From Candidatus Pantoea soli (GTDB taxonomy: Bacteria > Pseudomonadota > Gammaproteobacteria > Enterobacterales > Enterobacteriaceae), in the NCBI RefSeq assembly GCF_007833795.1, contig NZ_CP032702.1:2790001-2854000 (forward strand): DNA of 64,000 bases, read 5' to 3'. The translations under genes and the position numbers were made by a program. Below, piece after piece: positions 1 to 8,662 of this stretch. A model generated the notes under the pieces. The model worked only from the letters and a program-made list of their open reading frames with translations. It ran no database searches and was not told the DNA's origin. Each line of letters starts with the position of its first letter. The first letter of the stretch is position 1.

Positions 1-80
1 TTATCCTAATGCGCAACATTGCTCTCTGTGCCAGTGTTAACTACGCTCATAACACCAATGACACTCAATGAGGGACTATG

Positions 81-437
81 ATGAAAAAGACACTGATTGC
101 CGCATCCGCTCTTCTGCTGGCTTCTTCCGCTTTTGCTGCCACTACACATGCCACCGATGAGACCGTTGCTAATGCTCAGGCTGGCGCGGATACCGCCAAA
201 GAGAAACTGCATCAGGCGCAGCATCAGGGCGAAGAGCAGCGTCTCAAAGCTAAACATGCTGCCGAAGGTAAAAGCGACAACCTGACCAGCAAAACCAGCG
301 AAGGCGCGCAGAAAACCTGGAACAAAACCAAAGAAGGCACCGAGAAAGGGTGGGATGCCACCAAAGAAGGAACCAAAAAAGGCTGGAACAAAACCAAAGA
401 AGGTGCCAGCGATCTGAAGAAAAAAGTCACTGAGTAA
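81..437 (+). CDS. small secreted protein with 11-residue LEA-like repeats
   Basis: Not a family I can name. The 118-residue protein has a clear Sec signal peptide (MKK, hydrophobic core, cleavage likely after AFA near residue 20), so it should be periplasmic. The mature part is very hydrophilic and rich in Lys, Glu, Thr and Gly. From about residue 70 it contains near-identical 11-residue units of the type KTKEGTEKGWD, ATKEGTKKGWN, KTKEGASDLKK. This period resembles LEA-type stress proteins, but a desiccation role is only inference. An alternative ATG lies one codon upstream; the one at 81 is better spaced (6 nt) from GAGGG. A hairpin with a T-run follows, so it is probably monocistronic. Confidence 0.75.
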   Translation: MKKTLIAASALLLASSAFAATTHATDETVANAQAGADTAKEKLHQAQHQGEEQRLKAKHAAEGKSDNLTSKTSEGAQKTWNKTKEGTEKGWDATKEGTKKGWNKTKEGASDLKKKVTE

Positions 438-455
438 TCTTCAGCAAATTTCACT

Positions 456-478
456 AAGGCCGCGATGCGGCCTTTTTT
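456..478 (+). terminator. intrinsic terminator of the repeat-protein gene
   Basis: GGCCGC-gat-GCGGCC stem followed by a run of T, 19 nt after the stop codon. Confidence 0.8.
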
Positions 479-623
479 GTGCCTGCCACTAACCGGATTG
501 ATACAAAACGCTGCGATCCCGCTCCTGGATTCGGGTTAATTCCTAAGTAGTGATTGATTAATGAGCAGCCTGCGCGAATAGTAAGCGAACCGGCCATCGG
601 GTGCCGGCACAAGGAGAAAGCGC

Positions 624-809
624 ATGGGATATTACGTACTGAAAAAAAGTGATACAGCATTGTCACAGAAATACTGGTTTGTGCTTAAAGCCAGCAACGG
701 CGAAACCATCGCCACCAGCGAGATGTACAGCTCTAAACAGGCGGCGGTAAACGGCATCCGCTCGGTGCAGCAGAACGGTACGTCGACCACCCTTCACGAC
801 GAGACCTGA
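624..809 (+). CDS. YegP-like DUF1508 protein, single repeat
   Basis: A 61-residue cytoplasmic protein matching the DUF1508/YegP fold. The core WFVLKASNGETIATSEMY, followed by KQAAVNGIRSV, is the family signature. E. coli YegP has two copies of this roughly 50-residue module; here there is one, which is also common in the family. The biochemical role is unknown. Start chosen because AAGGAGA sits just upstream of the ATG with good spacing. It stands alone; the following 230 bases hold no convincing gene. Confidence 0.85.
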   Translation: MGYYVLKKSDTALSQKYWFVLKASNGETIATSEMYSSKQAAVNGIRSVQQNGTSTTLHDET

Positions 810-1039
810 CTTCGCGCAGCCTGCGCAGTGATGCGCAAAGCCGGGTCATTGCCCCTGCAATACTCTTTGACCTGTCATAGCGGCGTAATGGATTACGCGA
901 TGCATCGCGCCGCTACACCTCACTGGCGAGCGGTTGTCACGCAGCACCACAGGCCCCCCCTCAAACGCCACCAGCGCTTTGCATCCGCCGGCCTTTGCCC
1001 CTACACTTGCCGCATCGCCCTTAACCATTAATTAAATTT

Positions 1040-1696
1040 ATGTCCGATACATTTCAACGCCAGCCGCTGCCCTTACCCAATGGCCACAATAAAGTGCTGT
1101 TGCACTCCTGCTGCGCGCCCTGCTCGGGCGAAGTGATGGAAGCGATGCTGGCTTCCGGCATCGATTACACTATCTTCTTCTATAATCCGAACATCCATCC
1201 GCTGAAAGAGTACGAGCTGCGCAAAGAGGAGAACATCCGCTTTGCTGAAAAGTTTGGCGTGCCTTTTGTTGATGCCGATTACGACAAAGACAACTGGTTC
1301 GAGCGCGCGCGGGGCATGGAGTGGGAGCCGGAGCGCGGCGAGCGTTGCACCATGTGTTTTGATATGCGCTTTGAACGCACCGCGCTCTATGCGCATGAGC
1401 ACGGCTTTCCGGTGATCACCAGTTCGCTGGGCATCTCGCGCTGGAAGAATATGCAGCAAATCAATGACTGCGGTGTACGGGCGGCGGCGCGCTATCCGGA
1501 TATGCTCTACTGGGAGTTTAACTGGCGCAAAGGCGGCGGTTCGTCACGCATGATAGAGATCAGCAAACGCGAACGCTTTTACCAGCAGGAGTACTGCGGC
1601 TGTATCTATTCGCTGCGCGATACCAACCGTCATCGCGTCGCCAGCGGACGCGAGCGCATTGAAATTGGTGTGCAGTATTACGCGCCGGACGAGTAA
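1040..1696 (+). CDS. queH: epoxyqueuosine reductase QueH
   Basis: QueH (formerly DUF208) carries out the last step of queuosine synthesis, reducing epoxyqueuosine to queuosine in tRNA with GUN anticodons. At 218 residues it is typical in length. It shows the paired CC near residue 24 ([10 protein letters not shown]), a second Cys pair CTMC near residue 107 and the CGC motif near residue 179, which in this family bind an Fe-S cluster and a second metal. Enterobacteria more often use the unrelated cobalamin enzyme QueG. No clear Shine-Dalgarno sequence is visible. The gene converges on the SDR gene, with a GC-rich inverted repeat (about 1710-1725) between them. Confidence 0.9.
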   Translation: MSDTFQRQPLPLPNGHNKVLLHSCCAPCSGEVMEAMLASGIDYTIFFYNPNIHPLKEYELRKEENIRFAEKFGVPFVDADYDKDNWFERARGMEWEPERGERCTMCFDMRFERTALYAHEHGFPVITSSLGISRWKNMQQINDCGVRAAARYPDMLYWEFNWRKGGGSSRMIEISKRERFYQQEYCGCIYSLRDTNRHRVASGRERIEIGVQYYAPDE

Positions 1697-1732
1697 CCGC
1701 GTTGCTTGCTGGCGCACGCCAGCAGGCTGTGC

Positions 1733-2410
1733 TTACCAGGCCAGCGTCTGGCCGCGATAATCAATAAAGTGATGCCCGCCCTGTCCACGGAAACGCTGCA
1801 GCTGGGTAACCAGCCCGCTGGCGCTCTGTTCAGCCGTAATATCGGCCCCTTCCCCGCCCATGGCCGTTTTGACCCAGCCGGGATGCAGCGACAGCAGGGT
1901 TGTGCCTTGCGCCGCCATCTGTCCGGCCAGCGCCCGGCTCAGCATGTTGAGCGCCGCTTTGCTGGCGGCATAAAACGGCAGCGTCGCCTGCGGGTTTTCC
2001 GTCAGGCTGGCAAGCTGTGAGGTGGTCAATGCCATCACGCTGCGTTCATCACGCAGCAGCGGCAGCAGACGTTCTGCCGTACGCACCGGCGCCACCGCAT
2101 TGGTCAGAAACAGCTGGCTCAGCACGGCCTCATCCGCGTCGCGCAGCACCTGCTCTCGCGGGCCGAGCATGCCGGCGTTAATCAGCACAGCGTCAAAATG
2201 TTCGCCGTTCAGCTGTTGCAGCAGCTGTTTCCGCTGCTCCGCGTCCGTGATATCCAGAGGTAGCCAGCGCAACCGCTCATGCTGCACCGCCGCCCGGGTG
2301 CTGCGCCAGGTGGCGCAAACCTCCCAGCCCTGCTGCAGCAGCTGCTGCACCACCGCCAGACCAATTCCCTGCGATGCGCCAATAATCAGTGCCCGTTGAT
2401 GTGGATTCAT
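1733..2410 (-). CDS. short-chain dehydrogenase/reductase (SDR)
   Basis: A classical NAD(P)-dependent SDR of 225 residues. The cofactor motif GASQGIG lies at residues 11-17, NAG in the VLINAG segment near 80, and the catalytic YAASK near 149 with the upstream Ser in ALTTSQLAS. The substrate cannot be read from sequence; the nearest described relatives are the C-factor/YciK-like cytosolic SDRs. It starts about 25 nt beyond the T-run of the terminator ending the mgtB-mgtR unit on the same strand, so it probably has its own promoter or depends on read-through. Confidence 0.85.
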   Translation of the reverse strand: MNPHQRALIIGASQGIGLAVVQQLLQQGWEVCATWRSTRAAVQHERLRWLPLDITDAEQRKQLLQQLNGEHFDAVLINAGMLGPREQVLRDADEAVLSQLFLTNAVAPVRTAERLLPLLRDERSVMALTTSQLASLTENPQATLPFYAASKAALNMLSRALAGQMAAQGTTLLSLHPGWVKTAMGGEGADITAEQSASGLVTQLQRFRGQGGHHFIDYRGQTLAW

Positions 2411-2434
2411 GCTGCTTCCGCCGTTCGGAGTGAA

Positions 2435-2461
2435 TAAAAAAGGGCAGGATAACCTGCCCTT
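2435..2461 (-). terminator. terminator of the mgtB-mgtR unit
   Basis: On the minus strand AAGGGCAGG-ttat-CCTGCCCTT is followed by TTTTTT, 8 nt past the stop of the small ORF. Confidence 0.85.
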
Positions 2462-2468
2462 ACTGAGG

Positions 2469-2555
2469 CTAACGCAACACTAACGTTAGCACGACAATCG
2501 CCACCATGATTACCAGCAGGTGACACACCACCCTGTCCAGGCTGCGTCTGCGCAT
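2469..2555 (-). CDS. mgtR: MgtR-like 28-residue membrane peptide
   Basis: A 28-codon ORF starting 15 nt after the mgtB stop and ending just before the terminator. GGGAGG stands 4 nt before its ATG. The peptide begins MRRRSLDRVV and continues as one hydrophobic helix of about 18 residues ending in Arg. Salmonella MgtR, a 30-residue peptide encoded directly after mgtB, promotes degradation of MgtC and affects MgtA; it also begins with a short basic segment (RSPDKII) before one helix. Position, size, topology and the RSxD start support homology. No MgtC gene is in the window, so the partner here is more likely MgtB itself (inference). Confidence 0.65.
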   Translation of the reverse strand: MRRRSLDRVVCHLLVIMVAIVVLTLVLR

Positions 2556-2570
2556 CACGCCTCCCTGCAT

Positions 2571-5291
2571 TCAGAACCATTGGCCAAAGCGTTTGATGTA
2601 GAGCATTTTCATGCCCTGTGCCACGCAGCAGTAGCCCAGCAGCGTCAGCACCAGCCACGGGAAGTATGCCCAGGGCAGCGGCACCAGCCCTACCAGCGCG
2701 CCCAGCGGTGAGAACGGCAGCAGAATCCCGGCGATCATCACCCCGGCGGTCGTCAGCAGTACCGGCAGTGCTGCGCAGCTCTGAATAAACGGAATCTTCC
2801 GCGTGCGCAGCATATGCACCACCAGCGTCTGCGATAGCAATCCTTCCACAAACCAGCCGGACTGGAACAGCGACTGCATGGCCGGCGTATGCGCCGCAAA
2901 CACATACCACATCAGCGCGAAGGTAGTGATGTCAAAAATCGACGACGTCGGGCCCATCCACAGCATGAAGCGCTTGATGTTGCGCGCGTCCCATTTACGC
3001 GGCTTGCGCAGGAACTCGCGATCCATTTTGTCCCAGGGCAGCGCCAGCTGAGAAAGATCGTACATCAGGTTCTGAATCAGCAGCTGAATTGCCAGCATCG
3101 GCAGAAACGGAATAAACGCGCTCGCGACCAGCACCGAAAACACGTTGCCGAAGTTAGAACTGGCCGTCATGTTCAGATACTTGATGATGTTGCCAAAGGT
3201 CTCGCGCCCTTTCATTACCCCCTCTTCCAGCACCATCAGGTCTTTTTCCAGCAGGATGATGTCAGAGGATTCTTTGGCGATATCCGCCGCGCTGTCCACG
3301 GAAATCCCCACATCGGCATCCCGCAGCGCCGGGGCATCATTGATGCCGTCGCCAAGGAAGCCCACCGTGTGGCCCTGCTGCTGTAATGCCCGCAGGATGC
3401 GCGATTTCTGCAGCGGCGTCAGTTTGGCAAACACCGCACTGTGCGTCACCGCCTGCGCCAGCTGTTCATCACTCAGGGTGGCAATCTGGTCGCCGGTTAC
3501 AATCTCTCCGCTGTCGATGCCCACCTGCTCGCAGATGCGCGCGGTCACCACCGGATTATCGCCGGTCAGCACCTTCACGCTGACGCCGTTGTCGCGCAGT
3601 GCGCGGATAGCCTTCGCCGCGCTCTCTTTTGGCGGATCGAGGAAGGTCAGCAGCCCTTCAATGGTCAGCCCCTGCTCATCGGCCACGCTCAGCGCCTGTT
3701 TCAGACCCGGCTCCTCCAGCATCCGGCTGGCCACCAGCAGCACGCGAAAGCCCTGCTGGTTATACTGATGCGCCAGCGCCAGCAGTTCGGCACGGCGGCG
3801 GTCATCCAGCGGCTGAATCAGCTTGCCTTCGCGCTCGGCGCTGGCAATGCTCAGCATCTCTTCCACCGCCCCTTTGCAAATCAGCATCTGCTGGTTAAGG
3901 CGACGATCGCGCACCACCACCGAAACGCGACGGCGCACAAAATCAAACGGCAGCTCATCCACTTTGGCGTAGTAATCATTCATATCCGCACTGATACGGT
4001 GTTTGCCATAGCGCAGAATCGCCCGATCCATCAGATTCGGCGTGCCGCTCTGATAATGGCTGTTGAGCCAGCTCAGCATCAGCACGCGCGAGTTCTCCAC
4101 GCCTGCGCAGTCGAGATGATGCTCAAGAATAATGTTGTCCTGCGTCAGCGTGCCGGTTTTGTCGGTGCACAGAATGTCCATCGCACCGAGGTTCTGAATC
4201 GCGTTCAGCCGTTTAACAATCACTTTGCGCCGCGACATGGCGATAGCCCCTTTCGCCAGGTTGGAACTGACAATCATCGGCAGCATCTCCGGCGTCAGGC
4301 CCACCGCCACCGCCAGCGCAAACAGGGTGGCATCCAGCCAGTCACCTTTGGTAAAGCCGTTGATCAGCAGCACCACCGGCACCATGACCAGCATAAAGCG
4401 AATCAGCAGCCAGCTGACGCTGTTCACGCCGCGATCAAAGGCAGTCTGCGCCCGATCGCCAACAATGGATTTCGCCAGGCTGCCAAAGTAGGTGTCGCTG
4501 CCGGTCGCCACCACCACCGCTTTAGCACTGCCGCTGGAGACGTTGGTGCCCATCAGGCAGACGCTGCCCAGCTCCAGCAGTGACGCGCCCGGCTGGCCGG
4601 CATCCGCGCCTTTGCTGGCGACGTGGCCGGTCACATCATACTTCTCCACCGGCAGCGACTCGCCGGTCAGAATCGCCTGGCTGATAAACAGGTCACGTGA
4701 ATCCAGCAGCCGCACATCGGCTGGCACCAGATCGCCGGCAGAGAGAAACACGATGTCGCCCGGTACCAGCGTGCTGATATCCACCTCACATTTAACCGGT
4801 GGCGACTGCAGTGAGTCACGGCGCAGCACGGTGGCGGTGGTACGCACCATGGATTTCAGCGCCAGTGCCGCTTTATTGGTACGGTACTCCTGCCAGAAGC
4901 GCAGCAAACCGCTGAGCGTTACCATCGTCACAATGATGATGACACCGGTCAGATCGGTCTCCTCGCCTTTACGCAGCGGCAGCCAGTAATCGGTGAAGAA
5001 GCTCACCAGCGCCAACACCATCAGCACATAGATAAAGGGATTCGCAAATGCCTGCACCAGCTGCAGCAGCGCAGGTGGCGCTTTGTCGTGCGCCACCTGA
5101 TTCGGGCCATAAACCCCGGCACGTGCCCCGGCTTCATGTTCCGTCAGCCCCTGCGCGTCGCTGCGCAGGCGTGCCAGCGTTTCATCGGCGGTGAAGGCGG
5201 CTTCGTTTTCAATAATAAAGTTGTTTTGCTGGCGCGGCTGGCGCAGCGCACTCCAGGTTTTTTTATCCTGGCTGAGTTTCATGTCAGTCAT
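2571..5291 (-). CDS. mgtB: magnesium-importing P-type ATPase, MgtB type
   Basis: A P3B-type inner-membrane ATPase importing Mg2+ when the ion is scarce. The 906-residue protein has N-terminal helices, the actuator TGES motif (ILTGESLPVEKYD), the phosphorylation site DKTGT, the nucleotide-binding KGA motif, GDGINDAP and six C-terminal helices. The N-terminus MTDMK and the C-terminus YIKRFGQWF match Salmonella MgtB better than MgtA. The start at 5291 was chosen over an upstream in-frame ATG because GAGGAG precedes it and MTDM is the MgtB start. It is preceded by a long leader with a proline-rich peptide and followed by an mgtR-like ORF; mgtC is absent. Confidence 0.95.
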   Translation of the reverse strand: MTDMKLSQDKKTWSALRQPRQQNNFIIENEAAFTADETLARLRSDAQGLTEHEAGARAGVYGPNQVAHDKAPPALLQLVQAFANPFIYVLMVLALVSFFTDYWLPLRKGEETDLTGVIIIVTMVTLSGLLRFWQEYRTNKAALALKSMVRTTATVLRRDSLQSPPVKCEVDISTLVPGDIVFLSAGDLVPADVRLLDSRDLFISQAILTGESLPVEKYDVTGHVASKGADAGQPGASLLELGSVCLMGTNVSSGSAKAVVVATGSDTYFGSLAKSIVGDRAQTAFDRGVNSVSWLLIRFMLVMVPVVLLINGFTKGDWLDATLFALAVAVGLTPEMLPMIVSSNLAKGAIAMSRRKVIVKRLNAIQNLGAMDILCTDKTGTLTQDNIILEHHLDCAGVENSRVLMLSWLNSHYQSGTPNLMDRAILRYGKHRISADMNDYYAKVDELPFDFVRRRVSVVVRDRRLNQQMLICKGAVEEMLSIASAEREGKLIQPLDDRRRAELLALAHQYNQQGFRVLLVASRMLEEPGLKQALSVADEQGLTIEGLLTFLDPPKESAAKAIRALRDNGVSVKVLTGDNPVVTARICEQVGIDSGEIVTGDQIATLSDEQLAQAVTHSAVFAKLTPLQKSRILRALQQQGHTVGFLGDGINDAPALRDADVGISVDSAADIAKESSDIILLEKDLMVLEEGVMKGRETFGNIIKYLNMTASSNFGNVFSVLVASAFIPFLPMLAIQLLIQNLMYDLSQLALPWDKMDREFLRKPRKWDARNIKRFMLWMGPTSSIFDITTFALMWYVFAAHTPAMQSLFQSGWFVEGLLSQTLVVHMLRTRKIPFIQSCAALPVLLTTAGVMIAGILLPFSPLGALVGLVPLPWAYFPWLVLTLLGYCCVAQGMKMLYIKRFGQWF

Positions 5292-5534
5292 TATGACACT
5301 CCTCGGTATATTTACGGCAATAACGGTCCCTGTACGCCCTGCGCACAATAAACGGGAAGCTTTGATATGGCTGCGTTTTTAAAAAAGAAATTCACCTGTC
5401 AGGCTTATTTCTTTTTTCGCCCGGATGAATAAAGGGCGTCATCACTCGCTCACGATAAACGCGAGTGAAATAAAAACAGCATCCATTTAACGGCGTCTTA
5501 CGGCGTAAAAACCGCGTAACGCACGGTGTAACCC

Positions 5535-5557
5535 CGCACGCTGACAGTCAGCGTGCG
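5535..5557 (-). promoter_or_regulatory. perfect inverted repeat overlapping the leader-peptide stop
   Basis: CGCACGCTGAC-a-GTCAGCGTGCG is an exact inverted repeat. Its 5' arm on the minus strand covers the last codons and stop of the proline-rich leader peptide. A ribosome paused on the three proline codons would mask that arm, which is the geometry expected of a translation-controlled attenuator. Confidence 0.6.
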
Positions 5558-5598
5558 CAGCGAGGCGGAGGAAAAAGGGCGTTGAAAATCATATGCAT
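5548..5598 (-). CDS. proline-rich leader peptide of mgtB (MgtL/MgtP-like)
   Basis: A 16-residue ORF, MHMIFNALFPPPRCAR, lying 257 nt upstream of mgtB on the same strand. Three consecutive proline codons are followed by Arg. E. coli and Salmonella MgtL, and the mgtCBR leader peptide, are also short proline-containing ORFs whose slowed translation at low Mg2+ or low proline lets RNA polymerase proceed into the transporter gene. GGGGA stands 7 nt before the ATG. A possible -10 (TATAAA, 5634-5639) would start the transcript about 30 nt upstream. Assignment rests on position and composition, not on sequence identity with MgtL. Confidence 0.55.
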   Translation of the reverse strand: MHMIFNALFPPPRCAR

Positions 5599-6041
5599 GA
5601 TGTTATCCCCGCGGGCACAGGCCCGCTACAGCGTTTATATCCGGGAACAATCATCAGAGAAGTGTGAGGATTGCTGCCCGCCGTGTTGGCAAGCAGCAGC
5701 AAAAGAATTCGCGCGTCAGCTTGCCATGTAATGCCATCGATAAGGGTGACTGTCCAACTGAATTCTCCTGTCTGAAGTTGCGGCTATTATAAGGCCGGCC
5801 ATCACCAGGTAAAGTAAATAACGGTGCGGTAAAGATGATTTTAATTTCCGTTGTAAATTGGTTGATATTCCCTGCATGGCCGCATAAGAAAACACCGCGG
5901 AAAAAGGTCATCAACCCGCGGCGCCTTATAACTGAACCGCCGCCCTTAGAACCATAAGGCATATGCATAGCCATAAATTGACTATTCTTACCTGAAGCGC
6001 TTTCGTACACTCGCGTTACTTTTTTAAGGCAAGGAAACAAC

Positions 6042-7610
6042 ATGAAAAAAATTATTCCCTCTCTGCTGGCGCTGTCGCTGGTAGCCGCCTTTTCTGCACA
6101 GGCTGTCACACCGAAAGATACGCTGGTGATTGCGCAGTCCACCGACGACGCTGACAGCTTCGATCCGGCGCAGGGCTTTGAACTGACTACCGTGCAGGCT
6201 TTCACCAACATTTATCAGCGTCTGGTACAGTCAGACCCGGCTAACCCAACCGATCTGAAACCCACGCTGGCCACCGCCTGGCAGCCAGGCAGCGATAACC
6301 GCAGCCTGACCTTCACCCTGCGTAAAGACGCGAAGTTTGCCAGCGGCAACCCGCTGCGCCCGGAAGACGTCATTTTCTCACTCGGTCGCGTCGTGAAGCT
6401 GAACCTCGACCCGTCATTCATTCTGACGCAGCTTGGCTGGACCAAAGATAACGTCGATAGCTTCCTGAAAAAGGTGGATGACGATCATGTGCAAATCAGC
6501 TGGAGCGCCAACGTCAGCCCGGCTTACGTGCTGAGCCTGCTCTCTGCGCCGGTCTCTTCCATCATTGATGAGAAAACCGCGCAGGCCAACGCGAAAAACG
6601 GCGATTTTGGTCACGCCTGGCTGGGCACGCACTCTGCCGGCAGCGGCCCGTTCCAGATCCGCAAAGTGGTGCTGCATGAAGCGGTTCTGCTGAGCGCGAA
6701 CCCAACCTCGCCAGCCGGCGCGCCAAAGCTGAAAAATATTCTGATCAAGAATGTGCCGGAACCGGCCGCCCGCCGCCTGCTGCTGGAACAGGGTGACGTG
6801 GACATCGCCCGTAACCTGGGCGCCGATCAGATCGCTGCGCTGAAAGGCAAAGCCGGCGTAAAAACCGAAGCCATTCCAATGGCCTCGCTCTACTACATTC
6901 AGTTCAACGTCGGCGCCAACCCGGTGCTGAAGAATCCGGCGCTGTGGGAAGCGGCACGCTACCTGTTCGATTACAAAGGCATTGCAGACAATCTGCTGAA
7001 GGGCCAGTTTGAAGTGCACCAGACCTTCCTGCCTAAAGGTTTCCTCGGAGCCCTGAACGACACGCCATACAGCTACGATCCGGAAAAAGCCAAAGCGATT
7101 CTGAAGAAAGCAGGCCTGACCAACGTCAGCTTTACGCTCTCCACCAGCAATCAGCCGCCGTATCTGGATATTGCGCAGGCGCTGCAGGGCAGCTTCGCCA
7201 AAGGGGGCGTGAAGGTCGACGTCCAGCCGGGCCTGAGCTCTGAAGTCTCCACGCGCGTGAAAGCGCATCAGTATCAGGCCACGCTGAACGCCTGGGGCGC
7301 AGATTACTTTGATCCCAATACCAACGCCGCGTCGTTCGCATACAACCCGGAAGATGGCAGCAAAACCATTGCGTATCGCTCTGACTGGCACATTCCGGAA
7401 CTGAGCAAACAGACGCTGGCTGCAACCGCTGAAGCGGACAGCAACAAGCGCGTGGCGCTGTATCAGGCCATGCAGCGCGAAGTGCTGAAAAACTCTCCTT
7501 ATGTTATCGGTCTGCAGGCGCGTAACCTGATCGCACTGCGCGATAACCTGCAGGGCTACGTGCAGGGGATTAACCCGGATATGGTTTACTACGCGCAGGT
7601 TTCCAAGTAA
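6042..7610 (+). CDS. ABC transporter periplasmic solute-binding protein, family 5
   Basis: A 522-residue peptide/opine/nickel-type (SBP_bac_5, DppA/OppA fold) binding protein. A signal peptide (MKKIIPSLLALS, ending AQA near residue 21) precedes the typical start with STDDADSFDPAQGFEL and the family segment DLKPTLATAWQ near residue 66. It delivers substrate to the two permeases downstream; its stop overlaps the next ATG (TAATG). The ligand cannot be assigned; oligopeptides or similar compounds are likely from family knowledge. It lacks a lipobox, so it should be free in the periplasm. Confidence 0.88.
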   Translation: MKKIIPSLLALSLVAAFSAQAVTPKDTLVIAQSTDDADSFDPAQGFELTTVQAFTNIYQRLVQSDPANPTDLKPTLATAWQPGSDNRSLTFTLRKDAKFASGNPLRPEDVIFSLGRVVKLNLDPSFILTQLGWTKDNVDSFLKKVDDDHVQISWSANVSPAYVLSLLSAPVSSIIDEKTAQANAKNGDFGHAWLGTHSAGSGPFQIRKVVLHEAVLLSANPTSPAGAPKLKNILIKNVPEPAARRLLLEQGDVDIARNLGADQIAALKGKAGVKTEAIPMASLYYIQFNVGANPVLKNPALWEAARYLFDYKGIADNLLKGQFEVHQTFLPKGFLGALNDTPYSYDPEKAKAILKKAGLTNVSFTLSTSNQPPYLDIAQALQGSFAKGGVKVDVQPGLSSEVSTRVKAHQYQATLNAWGADYFDPNTNAASFAYNPEDGSKTIAYRSDWHIPELSKQTLAATAEADSNKRVALYQAMQREVLKNSPYVIGLQARNLIALRDNLQGYVQGINPDMVYYAQVSK

Positions 7611-8662
7611 TGGCAGTCTCTGCATCACAGGCCGGGTTCGCCCGGCCACTCTGGCAGCGCGTCAGCCGCCTCATCACCAGTCTGCTGTCACTGCTGGTGA
7701 CGCTGCTGGGGCTGCTAGCCTTCACCTTCATGCTGTCGCACCTCTCACCGGTTGATCCGGTGCAGCAGATTGCCGGCGATCACGCCAGTGAAGCCACCTA
7801 TGCTCAGGTGCGGCACGACCTGGGGCTGGATCAGCCACTGCTGGTGCAGTTCTGGCGCTATATCAGTCACCTGGCACAGGGGAATCTTGGCCTGTCCCAC
7901 CTGACCAGTCAGCCGGTCAGCGCCGATCTGATGCGCACCTTCCCGGCGACGATTGAGCTGGCGACCTGCGCGATGATTTTTGCTGCGGTGTTCGGCGTGG
8001 CGCTGGCACTGTTAGCGGCGTGGAAACCCGGCAGCCTGATTGATAACGTGGCGCGCTTTATTTCGCTGCTGGGCTATTCGGTGCCGGTATTCTGGCTGGG
8101 TCTGCTCGGCCTGTTGCTGTTTTATGCCGTGCTGCACTGGTCTGCCGGGCCCGGTCAGCTGGACGATATCTGGGTCTATACCCTGGAGCCGAAAACCGGT
8201 TTTGTCCTGATCGACAGCTGGCTGTCGGGCGATCCGGAGATGTTCCGCAACGCCATTGCCCACCTGTGGCTGCCGGTGGTGATTCTGGGTCTGCTGGCAA
8301 TGGCCGGTATAACCCGTCTGCTGCGCGCTGCGCTGCTGGAAGAGAGCAGCAAAGAGTACGTGGTGCTGGCGCGCGCCAAAGGCGCCGGACGCACGCGTAT
8401 CCTGCTGCGCCATATTTTCCCGAACGTGCTGGGGACGCTAATCACCGTCATCGCCCTCTCCTACGCCACGCTGCTGGAAGGCTCCGTGCTGACCGAAACC
8501 GTGTTCGCCTGGCCGGGCGTGGGCCGCTATATGACCAACGCGCTTTTTTCCGCTGATGTCCCGGCGATTCTCGGCGCCACCCTGCTGATTGGCAGCTGCT
8601 TTATTCTGCTGAACGCCGTGGCCGACGCCCTGACCTGGTTAACCGATCCGAGAACCCGATGA
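7610..8662 (+). CDS. ABC transporter permease, DppB/OppB family
   Basis: A 350-residue inner-membrane subunit with about six helices. An N-terminal helix (LLSLLVTLLGLLAFTFML) is followed by the DppB-type periplasmic segment (SHLSPVDPVQQ, DLGLDQPLLVQFWRY). The cytoplasmic EAA loop near residue 250 reads EYVVLARAKGAGRTRIL and contacts the ATPases. The start overlaps the stop of the binding-protein gene by one base and the end overlaps the next permease gene by 4 bases, which implies translational coupling. Confidence 0.88.
   Translation: MAVSASQAGFARPLWQRVSRLITSLLSLLVTLLGLLAFTFMLSHLSPVDPVQQIAGDHASEATYAQVRHDLGLDQPLLVQFWRYISHLAQGNLGLSHLTSQPVSADLMRTFPATIELATCAMIFAAVFGVALALLAAWKPGSLIDNVARFISLLGYSVPVFWLGLLGLLLFYAVLHWSAGPGQLDDIWVYTLEPKTGFVLIDSWLSGDPEMFRNAIAHLWLPVVILGLLAMAGITRLLRAALLEESSKEYVVLARAKGAGRTRILLRHIFPNVLGTLITVIALSYATLLEGSVLTETVFAWPGVGRYMTNALFSADVPAILGATLLIGSCFILLNAVADALTWLTDPRTR

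Larger units (their letters stand above)
5299..6041. other. mgtB leader and divergent promoter region
   Basis: About 740 bases without a full-size gene. The minus strand holds the long mgtB leader, with the proline-rich ORF, its hairpin, and further inverted repeats (CACTCGC/GCGAGTG around 5445-5467; CGCCC/GGGCG around 5420-5438). A TATAAT (minus, 5785-5790) could be a distal promoter. A 27-codon ORF starting near 5737 has no clear RBS. The plus strand end is the upstream region of the ABC importer, with AAGGA before its ATG. I could not find a convincing PhoP box. Confidence 0.5.

Noticed and set aside
828..1031. 67-residue frame between the YegP-like gene and queH
   Set aside because: Weak start context, no family resemblance and mirrored by an equally long antisense frame.
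3441..4583. 380-residue open frame opposite mgtB
   Set aside because: His/Gln/Arg-rich shadow of the real coding strand, as is typical for GC-rich genes.
5640..5860. PhoP box upstream of mgtB
   Set aside because: Several TTTA motifs occur, but no pair of GTTTA-like half-sites has the required 5-bp gap with acceptable matches.
6414..7649. 411-residue open frame opposite the solute-binding protein gene
   Set aside because: Antisense shadow of a clearly recognised gene; no RBS or family.
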